21,497 nt of DNA from a virus: positions 1 through 21,497 of the IMG/VR virus record IMGVR_UViG_3300020470_001503; one strand, 5' to 3'. Shown here piece after piece: positions 14,515 through 21,497 of the stretch. Made by a program: the position numbers and the translations under genes. The notes under the pieces were generated by a model. It made no database searches. It saw nothing but the letters and a program-made list of their open reading frames with translations, and was not told the DNA's origin. Each line of letters starts with the position of its first letter. Position 1 is the stretch's first letter.

Positions 14515-15893
14515 TGGCTGACCCGTACGCAACAGGTAAAGATCTTTCGGACCCTACGACTTTCAAAGGCGGATCTAATCCGTTAAGCCCAATTATTGGT
14601 TTTCTTGCTGATGAAATGTTCAAGTACGAACATCAGAAGCAGAGTCCTCGCCCACCTTTAATGGGTGGCCCAAATCCTGCTGGTGCTGCTGCGCGAGGAA
14701 CGGCTTCTTTGAATCCTGCTGCTTTGGCTGCGTTACAAGGAACTCCTGCTCCGATTCCTGCTGCAAGGACGCCACGGTCGTTAGGCCCAGATTTGGGTGC
14801 CTTAGAATTTGCTCCGAACACGGAACGAGATTGGGCGAATCAGGCGTCGCTTACTGCTGCTGATTTTGCTGAAGCGATAAGAGATGCTTCTAATGCAGCG
14901 TACGAAGAACATGGTGGAAGTTTCCCTGGAGGGAAAACTGGAAGCAGCAACGACAATGATGGCCCTAGTGGTCCTAGTGGTCCTAGCGGCCCTAGCGGTC
15001 CTTCTAGTGAGGACAACTTCTGGAGCGATTTCTTAGCTTCACGCACCGAACGCATGGACGCTGACCTGCTTGCTGCTTTAACTCAGCTAGGCGTTCTCGA
15101 AGATCGCCGTCGTACTCGCCAAGATGAAGACTTAGCGGCTTTGAACGAAATGATTCTTGACCGCAATAGAGCAGCTACTGGAACGAACTACGACTTCTCC
15201 CAAGATTTAAGAGGACAGGGCATAGATCCTTCCGATTTCTTGCAAGGCCCGAATCGAGAGATTCTTGGGTTGCTAGCTGATTCAGGTAACGCTGCTAACA
15301 GGTTCACGAATCGCATGTTTGGGATCGATGATTGGGCGTCAACAGATCGTGAAATGGCTCTTCGTTCAAACGCTGTTGAAAACTTACGCGAGCTGCAAGA
15401 CAACGTTCTCTTTGGTGAGCGAGCAGAACAGAAAGCCGCTGAAGCGGCTCAGGCTTCGGCGGCAGCTAAGTCGCTGGCACATCAGCGTGCTTTAGAAAAG
15501 ATTATGTTGGCGGCTCAACAAGATCGATTGTCTGATGCGTACTCGTCACAAATGGATCAGGTGATGACTCAACTTGCGAACGAAGCGTTTGCTCGCAACA
15601 TGGGGCTCGAAGGTCTTGGTGATTTCGGATCGATGACTTCCAATATGTGGGACGACTATCTACGTCACACCATGTTGACTCCGAAAGATCAATACGACAT
15701 TGACTTGAAGAACGAACGTCTTGATTTAGATACCCGCAAGTGGCTCTCAGGCATGGGACTTGAATCTCAGATTGGGCAGATGAAAGAAGCTGGTATCGAT
15801 ATCGCTGATCTTGTCGATTACATGGTGGCTCGGGGTATCACGGTTGATCCGTCGCTCGGTGCTGAAGGATTCCTGTCGGACGCACGAGGTTAA
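14514..15893 (+). CDS. Internal virion protein candidate (459 aa) with Gly-Pro-Ser repeats
   Basis: The N-terminal third is Pro/Gly/Ala-rich and probably disordered, ending in five tandem Gly-Pro-Ser-type triplets at residues 150-164. The rest is strongly helical: an Arg/Asp/Leu-rich segment (about 175-215), an Ala/Glu/Gln helix around 300-345 (ERAEQKAAEAAQASAAAKSL), and a C-terminal domain (from TMLTPKDQYDIDLKNERLDL) with a Gly-Met-Gly turn and a final MVARGITVDPSLG segment. No catalytic motif is visible. Between the 163- and 1689-residue genes it occupies the place of T7 gp15. Ejection or internal core function is inferred. It starts by a TAATG overlap. Confidence 0.62.
   Translation: MADPYATGKDLSDPTTFKGGSNPLSPIIGFLADEMFKYEHQKQSPRPPLMGGPNPAGAAARGTASLNPAALAALQGTPAPIPAARTPRSLGPDLGALEFAPNTERDWANQASLTAADFAEAIRDASNAAYEEHGGSFPGGKTGSSNDNDGPSGPSGPSGPSGPSSEDNFWSDFLASRTERMDADLLAALTQLGVLEDRRRTRQDEDLAALNEMILDRNRAATGTNYDFSQDLRGQGIDPSDFLQGPNREILGLLADSGNAANRFTNRMFGIDDWASTDREMALRSNAVENLRELQDNVLFGERAEQKAAEAAQASAAAKSLAHQRALEKIMLAAQQDRLSDAYSSQMDQVMTQLANEAFARNMGLEGLGDFGSMTSNMWDDYLRHTMLTPKDQYDIDLKNERLDLDTRKWLSGMGLESQIGQMKEAGIDIADLVDYMVARGITVDPSLGAEGFLSDARG
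14961..15005 (+). repeat. Five 9-base repeats encoding Gly-Pro-Ser
   Basis: Five consecutive units of the form GGNCCTAGN (the last is GGTCCTTCT) encode residues 150-164 of the 459-residue protein. Units are nearly identical in DNA, so copy number may vary by slippage. It is likely a flexible or short collagen-like linker. Confidence 0.85.
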
Positions 15894-15896
15894 ATT

Positions 15897-18800
15897 GTGG
15901 CGACCTCGGATGAGTTACTGAGGGCGTTAGGTCAAACTCCCGCCAATCAACAGGTAGGGAAGCCTACGAGTCGAGACAAGTTGGAGAGCGCTATTAACGC
16001 GCCTGCTCCTAGTTCTGATTTCAGTGAACGATTGGCTCGTATTCAAGCGGAGCTTGAATCGAGCAACCTATCCACGATTGATTGGACACCACCTGAGGGT
16101 GGCTGGAACCGTGTCATGGCTCGTGACGACGATTCAGGTGCGATAGGTAAGTTGTTTAAGACGTTGGCTAGACCTATTGCGTTTACTGCTTCAACAGCGA
16201 TGGAAACTGCTGATCTGGTTACTGGTGAAGGCGCAAGTCTTCGTGAGTGGTGGGATCAGTTTGCGGGTGCTGACCCTATTCATTGGGGTGATGTTCGACG
16301 CAAACACGAAGATATTTACAAGTACATGATCCCGTTTACGTTCGGGTTGTCTGCGTTACCTGCTGCGTTTGAATCGTTGGCGGATGTAACTGGGCAAGAT
16401 TGGCTTGATAGTGCAGCCGACTTTTCTGCGAACTTGATCTTTGATCCGTTGAACTTGGCTGGTGGTATCGGCAAACTTGCGTCGCTTAGAGGAGCGAAGC
16501 AAGTTGCTGCGAACATGTCGAGGGTCGCTAATGCCCGTAACACGGGCTATTTAGTTGACGGTATCCAGTACACCGATGATGTGATTGACGCTGCGAAGGT
16601 TGCTAGCGACGCAATGGTTAATGGCCGTTCGTTGTCTGCTGGTATTCGTGAGCTTCGTAAACTTGGTCCTGCTGGACAGAAATTGCTTGACGATTTTGGT
16701 TTGGATGCTGGGTTGCGGATTCGTCTTCCTGGCGGTGGCACGTTTGGTCGGATGGCTCGTTTTGATCGGATTCCTGGTGTTGCTCATGTTGTGAACAAGG
16801 CGAGAGCTTCAAACGTCAAGCTCATTGATAGAGCGGCTGCTGGTTTAACAATGAGTGCCGATGACACGACAAGGCTTGCTCAACGCATCAGAGAAGTTCG
16901 AGCGGCTGGCGGCAAGATCGCAGTCGAGGAAGGCGACAAGTTAGGTCAGCTTGCTGTAGCTGCTTCTAAAACTCCCGTCGAGGTGTTGTTGCCGAAAGGT
17001 TTACGAGCCACAGCGTTGACGTTGAACGTAATGGACGCCCCTATTAGGGGTTGGACAAAGTTCATGCGTTCACCAGGTGCAGCAGCAAATGTGGTGAGAA
17101 ATTCGCTGATTGGGTCAACGTTTAATCCTGCGCAACACATGGACCCTTTCTTAACGCATCCTGATCCTGCTGTTTCTGCTGCGTTCCACAGGATTCACAC
17201 TGACACTCGGGGTCCAACTTGGATTTCGAGAATGTTCCAAGAGGACATTGCTAATAACACTCGGGATGCAGTGAACAGGGCTTTGTTGCACAAGATTTCG
17301 ATGGAAGATTTGCATGAGCTTGCAAGTTTCCAAAACCTTGAAGACGTTCTTGTTGATGGTGTGTTGCATCCCAACATGCCTGAATCGCTGAAGGCTTTAA
17401 GTGATGAAGAGTTAGTGATTTTGCATCAGAAAGCGACTGCTACCGCTAACGCTTCGATGTCAACACAACTTCCTCATAGGTCTGGTTCGTTCGCTGATGG
17501 CGTTAATGATGTTCTGGATACCGAAGGGGGTTACGTTCCAAGAAACGTAACCGCTGAAGGAAGAGAACTGCTGGGGTTTGATGACGGTATTCCGCTTGTT
17601 GACGAGTGGAGACAGTTAGCGCCTGAGGGTCGTCGTAGCGCAGCGAACTTGATGGATCGGAAGATCAGAGTTGGGCAACCTGTCGATGTGACGGTCCCGC
17701 AGGGCTACAAAGTTCCAGAGGGTGTTACTCGTCGGGTTGGTTTAGATCGTCAACAAGGCAGAGTCAGGCTGCGTTTAGTTGACGAAGTTCAAGACCCAAG
17801 AGTTGTTGGTAAATCAGTTGCTCGACAACTAAATGAAGCAGCAGAAGAGTTGGGTCTGCCTCAGATTTATGACGCTAACTATGGTGAAGCATGGATTAGG
17901 TATGGCAACACTGTTGGCACTGACTTCCGTATGCGCCTCATTGAGAATGTGTTTGCAAGGTATGGGGTGCTGGTCGATTTAGAAGACTTGGGGTTACACA
18001 ATTCTTTAGAAACTCTGTTCGCTCAAACTGACAAGGCTTCAAGACTCGTAACGTCTATTAACAAAGCTAGAGCTAACGCTTCGAAGTTGCGGCAAGGAGC
18101 GATTGACGCTGGTGTGGCTCGACGTAAGGCGTATCAGTCTGCGTCGAGGACCAAGATCTTAGGTACGACTCGACCTACCAATGTTGGTAGCGACGAGATT
18201 CTGCAAGACGCACTCAAATTTGAGGATGCGTTTGATGTCACAAACAGTCATCTGGTTGAGGCATCCATTATTGCTAACGAAATAGATGTTGTGGTTGCTC
18301 GACTTGATGAGCTTGCACGCACTCGACCCAGGAACGGGTCGATTCGCAGCAAAGAATACGAAGACACTGTGCAGCGGTTAATGGAGCTAACAGCTCGCGC
18401 TGAACAAATTCGACTTCAGCAGGAAGCCACTGATGGTGTTGTGGACATTCTGAAAAGAATGATCGACATTGAAGAAACTGGGTTGCCAGCAGGTGAGCCA
18501 CCTGAAGCTCGTGTTCTTGCTAGCGCTTTCAGAGGTGGCCGTGACAAAGGTCAACCTGTCGCTATGTATGACGAAGTTCGGGATGAGCTTGCGGATGTAC
18601 TCGACTTTATTGAAAGCGATGTCATTCCTGGTATCGAGCGAATTGTTGCTCGGTATGCAAACGAGTCACCTGAGATTAAACAGTTGCAGGAACTCGTGAA
18701 AGCTGCTCGGGGTACGTTGCGTGGTTCGAAGTCCACGTTGAATACGAATCGGGCTGCGTCGAAACGTATCGAAGAGTTCGATAAGACAATTAAGAAATTT

Positions 18801-20966
18801 AAGGAAGCTGACGAAGCTGTTGGTGGTCACGAGCAGCGAGTACAGACTGCTAATCCTTCTGAGCCTGCTCAACAGTTACAAGAGGTTGCTGAGTCTTTGG
18901 AACGGCAAACTCGTTGGGTTGAGCAACAGTATGCGGCGTTAGCTGCTGACGAGGATTTGGTTCGCGCTGGGCAGGTGCTTCCCGAAGAAGCACTGCCAGG
19001 TGTTCGTGAGGGGGCAAGAGTTGTTCCTCGTGAGGGTGACCGTATTGGGTTAGAAGGACCAGATGTTGTTCTGACTGAAGAAGAGGCTTTGCGGAGAGTT
19101 AAAACGGTTTTGGGTGAGCAGCGTTCGGTTGCGTTGCAGAACTTTGCTGAAGCGAACGCTCAGTCGCAAAGACTGTTTAACGATTTGCAGGAGCGGGTCG
19201 CTCGGTTTGATAGAGCGATAGCTGCTGGTGATCGTGCGGATGCGATCTATCAGCGGAACATAATTAGGGCTGGTCACGCTGAAGATGCTGCAAACAAAAT
19301 GGAATTTGAGCAGCTTCAACCGATCTATGAAGAGTTCGAACGTTTGCTGCGGATGGCTACCGTTCGGTTGAGTCGGGCTCAAAGTCTTCGAGGGCAAGAA
19401 GGCTTAGGTGACGCTGCTGGTCTTGACCGCATTGTCGAACAGCTGGATGAACTGATTGAACGGTTCCGAGTACATGAGGCTCAACCTATGAGTCTTTCTA
19501 AAGAGAATCTGGACACAGCAAAACAGATCCTTGCGGAAGACATGCAGCATTGGGGGCCGTGGACCGTTTTGGGTAATGAGCAAACCACTGCTGTTGAAGT
19601 AGTCAAACTCCTTGATGGTTACGGCAAAGCAATGGACACCGTAGCGTTGAAGGGTTTCGGAAAGAAGTACAACCGTTTACATAATCTCATTAAGTCTCAT
19701 CAGTTGACCTCGTTTGGTTTCGTTTCAAGAAACGTGATGGGTGCGATGATGGCGATGTGGTTGGAGGGTGTGCCTCCAACCATGCTGTTCCGCACTAGAA
19801 GTTTGATGAACAAAGCAGCGAAGATCGGTGAGGGTGATCTGGTTCGAGGGATTGACACCATTCTTGCTGACCCTGCAAGCAAATTGGCTCAGAACAAAGA
19901 GTTCGGATATATGAAGACTCTCATCGAGATGGGTGTTCTTCGCTCTGGTCAAGGTGCAACGTCGCTCGATACGAAAGTTGCGGTAAGTCTGAACCGAACT
20001 GCACGAATTTTGAAGAACCGTAATCCTCGGTCAGCACGTAAAGGGGAATACAGTCGAGTTGAGTTTGCGCCTTGGCGGTCTGACAACATTTTGTCGAAGA
20101 ACATTCAGACGTTGAACAACAACTGGGAAGACGCAATCAGGTTGTCTACTGGAATGCATTTCATGTCAATGGGTGCTGACGCAGGCACAGCGTTGAATGC
20201 GATAGCTCGAAGCCAGTTCGATTATGGGGAACTCACCAGAAACGAACGGGCCGTCAAAATGGTTATCCCGTTCTACACATGGACAAGGAAGAACATTCCG
20301 TATCAGTTCAGTCAGCTTTGGCGACAGCCAGGAAAATACAATTCGCTGTACTCGGCCAAACGAGTTCTTGAAGACAGATCCGAAGAAGAGAACTGGGTGC
20401 CTTCATATTTCATGGCTCCGTTCGGAGTGAGATTGCCGTTCGCTCCTGGGGGAAACAAAATGTATTTTGTTCCCGATCTTCCGTTCGTTGACTTGTTTAA
20501 GTTCCGCAGCGACGACGGCAACTTTGGTGTTGATCTTGGTCGTCAAGTGTTGACGGAAACGACACCGATCTTGAAAGCTCCGTTGGAGTTGATTTCGGGT
20601 AAGCAGTTCTTTAAGGGTCTTCCGATTTCTGACAAGTACGAGAAGGTGCCGTACAACTGGGCAAACATTCCTGGGTTGAGCCAAGCGTTGACTTCGTTTG
20701 GTTTGTTGAAGAACGGGAAGATGCGCAGACATAACCAGTATGTGATTGAGCAGTTCGTTCCGTTCTACAGCAGGTTCATTCGTATGGCTGGGGACGATAA
20801 ACGGCATGAGGGTTACCGTCAGCTTCAGAACAACTTGTCGTTCTGGCTTGGTTTGCCGTTGAAGTTCAACACGACGGATATGCAGCGGTCTGCGATTATG
20901 CAGTATCAGCGTGAACTGGCTGCGGAGCGTCGGGACTTTAGGGATTTACGAAATCCGAATCGGTAA
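15897..20966 (+). CDS. Giant internal virion / ejection-type protein (1689 aa)
   Basis: This single gene fills almost a quarter of the window. Residues 80-210 contain helices with a DPLNLAGGIGKL motif often seen in large phage virion proteins. A middle region (about 690-1220) is very rich in Glu, Gln, Arg and Ala and probably forms long coiled coils. A hydrophobic helix lies near 1275-1292 (NVMGAMMAMWLEGV). A conserved-looking segment at 1441-1475 (FDYGELTRNERAVKMVIPFY, then TWTRKNIPYQ) recalls the tail end of large polyvalent or internal proteins in other phages. I see no lytic transglycosylase or peptidase site. GTG at 15897 follows GAGG at 15886-15889. Position after two smaller genes suggests a T7 gp16-like DNA-ejection role; a minor capsid or polyvalent protein is the alternative. 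Confidence 0.72.
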   Translation: MATSDELLRALGQTPANQQVGKPTSRDKLESAINAPAPSSDFSERLARIQAELESSNLSTIDWTPPEGGWNRVMARDDDSGAIGKLFKTLARPIAFTASTAMETADLVTGEGASLREWWDQFAGADPIHWGDVRRKHEDIYKYMIPFTFGLSALPAAFESLADVTGQDWLDSAADFSANLIFDPLNLAGGIGKLASLRGAKQVAANMSRVANARNTGYLVDGIQYTDDVIDAAKVASDAMVNGRSLSAGIRELRKLGPAGQKLLDDFGLDAGLRIRLPGGGTFGRMARFDRIPGVAHVVNKARASNVKLIDRAAAGLTMSADDTTRLAQRIREVRAAGGKIAVEEGDKLGQLAVAASKTPVEVLLPKGLRATALTLNVMDAPIRGWTKFMRSPGAAANVVRNSLIGSTFNPAQHMDPFLTHPDPAVSAAFHRIHTDTRGPTWISRMFQEDIANNTRDAVNRALLHKISMEDLHELASFQNLEDVLVDGVLHPNMPESLKALSDEELVILHQKATATANASMSTQLPHRSGSFADGVNDVLDTEGGYVPRNVTAEGRELLGFDDGIPLVDEWRQLAPEGRRSAANLMDRKIRVGQPVDVTVPQGYKVPEGVTRRVGLDRQQGRVRLRLVDEVQDPRVVGKSVARQLNEAAEELGLPQIYDANYGEAWIRYGNTVGTDFRMRLIENVFARYGVLVDLEDLGLHNSLETLFAQTDKASRLVTSINKARANASKLRQGAIDAGVARRKAYQSASRTKILGTTRPTNVGSDEILQDALKFEDAFDVTNSHLVEASIIANEIDVVVARLDELARTRPRNGSIRSKEYEDTVQRLMELTARAEQIRLQQEATDGVVDILKRMIDIEETGLPAGEPPEARVLASAFRGGRDKGQPVAMYDEVRDELADVLDFIESDVIPGIERIVARYANESPEIKQLQELVKAARGTLRGSKSTLNTNRAASKRIEEFDKTIKKFKEADEAVGGHEQRVQTANPSEPAQQLQEVAESLERQTRWVEQQYAALAADEDLVRAGQVLPEEALPGVREGARVVPREGDRIGLEGPDVVLTEEEALRRVKTVLGEQRSVALQNFAEANAQSQRLFNDLQERVARFDRAIAAGDRADAIYQRNIIRAGHAEDAANKMEFEQLQPIYEEFERLLRMATVRLSRAQSLRGQEGLGDAAGLDRIVEQLDELIERFRVHEAQPMSLSKENLDTAKQILAEDMQHWGPWTVLGNEQTTAVEVVKLLDGYGKAMDTVALKGFGKKYNRLHNLIKSHQLTSFGFVSRNVMGAMMAMWLEGVPPTMLFRTRSLMNKAAKIGEGDLVRGIDTILADPASKLAQNKEFGYMKTLIEMGVLRSGQGATSLDTKVAVSLNRTARILKNRNPRSARKGEYSRVEFAPWRSDNILSKNIQTLNNNWEDAIRLSTGMHFMSMGADAGTALNAIARSQFDYGELTRNERAVKMVIPFYTWTRKNIPYQFSQLWRQPGKYNSLYSAKRVLEDRSEEENWVPSYFMAPFGVRLPFAPGGNKMYFVPDLPFVDLFKFRSDDGNFGVDLGRQVLTETTPILKAPLELISGKQFFKGLPISDKYEKVPYNWANIPGLSQALTSFGLLKNGKMRRHNQYVIEQFVPFYSRFIRMAGDDKRHEGYRQLQNNLSFWLGLPLKFNTTDMQRSAIMQYQRELAAERRDFRDLRNPNR

Positions 20967-20974
20967 AAAAGAAA

Positions 20975-21002
20975 GAACCCCCCAGCCGTAGCTGAGGGGT
21001 TC
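20975..21002 (-). terminator. Intrinsic terminator oriented for the minus strand
   Basis: GAACCCC-C-CAGC pairs with GCTG-A-GGGGTTC around a CGTA loop: eleven pairs with one C/A mismatch. On the plus strand an A tract precedes it; read on the minus strand the hairpin is followed by CTTTCTTTTTT, a good terminator. It therefore ends the 97-residue minus-strand gene. It may also stop plus-strand transcription, but no T run follows on that side. Confidence 0.85.
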
Positions 21003-21015
21003 ACTCCTCGACTAG

Positions 21016-21309
21016 TTAGTAAACCTGTACCTCGTCATTAGGCTGGAGGCGTTCCCACCCCACCCTGTACTCTAAAGCCTCTCGCTGTCTGGGATTTTTG
21101 AAGTTGCGTAGAAAATCAGTTCCTTCAACAAAAGTAAATTTGATGCTGTCGATGCTTTCCCATTCAACTTTTTCGACTACTCCGCCAATGTGACCCTTCT
21201 GATGTTTGAAACCCGCTCCAGGGTTGAAGAGGTCCATAGTCGTTCTGACAATTTGATACCTGCGGAACTTGTCCCCAGGTTTCAGGTGTCTAGCTAGTTT
21301 CGTTTCCAT
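21016..21309 (-). CDS. Small protein of unknown function (97 aa), minus strand
   Basis: An ATG at 21309 has a clear AGGAG (complement of 21316-21320) six bases upstream, and a terminator lies just beyond the stop, so this is a convincing single-gene unit. The protein begins METKLARHLKPGDKF, a Pro-Gly-Asp turn often seen in small SH3-like barrel domains, and continues with short strands (GHIGGVVEKVEWESI, IKFTFVEGTDF), ending LQPNDEVQVY. It has no Cys, signal or membrane segment. Its function is unknown. It converges on the structural block and probably belongs to a different transcription class. Confidence 0.8.
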   Translation of the reverse strand: METKLARHLKPGDKFRRYQIVRTTMDLFNPGAGFKHQKGHIGGVVEKVEWESIDSIKFTFVEGTDFLRNFKNPRQREALEYRVGWERLQPNDEVQVY

Positions 21310-21497
21310 TGTTTTCTCCTAATTTGATTTGTTTTTCCCTGACACCAAAAACGTCAATTCGTGATGTCGCAAAACATATTAACATACTTGTCAAGTCACT
21401 CTTTTTGGGACACCCCCCGATAATGGGTAGTGAAGATCGTTTACAGGTCCGATTGGGGCGCGCAGCCACCTAGAGGCAAATTTCGTGCATTGAACCC
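21310..21497. promoter_or_regulatory. Non-coding right end; leader of the minus-strand gene
   Basis: No credible gene is found here; the longest plus frame from 21423 is 16 codons. The first 100 bases are AT-rich and hold a TTGACA match on the minus strand (complement of 21389-21394), a weaker TTGACG (complement of 21352-21357), and a direct AACATA repeat at 21373-21378 and 21381-21386. I find no well-spaced -10 box, so the promoter is only suspected. The third TGGGACACCC copy is at 21406-21415. The last 75 bases are GC-richer and show nothing recognisable. Confidence 0.4.
21406..21415 (+). repeat. TGGGACACCC element, copy 3
   Basis: A ten-base match to the element at 1964-1974 and 4448-4458 sits in non-coding DNA. 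It is followed by CCCCGATAAT. As in the other copies, a TGA- and TTT-containing stretch occurs about 14 and 23 bases further on, though less exactly. Confidence 0.35.

Noticed and set aside
21420-21497. tRNA or tmRNA fragment at the right edge (GGGTTCAA on the minus strand)
   Set aside because: No acceptor, anticodon stem or proper D-loop spacing can be formed on either strand.

Overview
The window looks like the virion-structure half of an uncultured tailed double-stranded DNA phage (Caudoviricetes). A compact run of plus-strand genes encodes terminase, portal, scaffold, major capsid protein, a head-tail adaptor, a tail hub candidate, several tail-fibre or receptor-binding proteins and very large internal virion proteins. 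I see no tape-measure protein, tail-tube or sheath gene. Together with the short adaptor, the large portal and the giant internal protein, this suggests a podovirus-like particle; that is inference. The host cannot be fixed from this sequence. The terminase style is compatible with a phage of aquatic Actinomycetota, but this is a weak guess. There are no ribosomal RNA genes, recognisable tRNAs, CRISPR arrays or insertion sequences.

Layout. Bases 1-413 (minus) hold the N-terminal part of a 2-oxoglutarate/Fe(II) oxygenase that runs off the left edge; its start codon overlaps that of the terminase gene. Bases 412-1976 encode a large terminase split into an ATPase gene and a nuclease gene joined by a TGATG overlap. 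Two small unknown genes follow (2012-2571), then portal (2571-4445), scaffold (4505-5242) and capsid (5269-6249). A UUCG-loop hairpin ends the capsid block. Next come a small probable zinc-binding protein, an adaptor, a tail hub candidate and an S74-chaperone tail fibre (6312-10144). Then come a collagen-like protein, two Mtd-N-like proteins and three tandem Tyr/Asn/Gly/Ser-rich tail proteins (10141-13559). Two small genes (13571-14004) precede three virion proteins of 163, 459 and 1689 residues, in the size order of the T7 gp14-gp15-gp16 ejection proteins (14023-20966). A terminator oriented for the minus strand, a 97-residue minus-strand gene and a 188-base non-coding leader close the window.

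The structural genes are almost all overlapping (ATGA, TAATG, TGATG) or separated by a few bases, so translational coupling is probably general. The more unusual points are the two-gene terminase, the head-to-head CATG start overlap, a repeated TGGGACACCC element placed 30-50 bases before two structural genes, and a prolyl-hydroxylase-type oxygenase in the same phage as Gly-Pro-X repeat virion proteins. Three tandem diverged tail genes and a Cys-rich 51-residue peptide are also worth a look.
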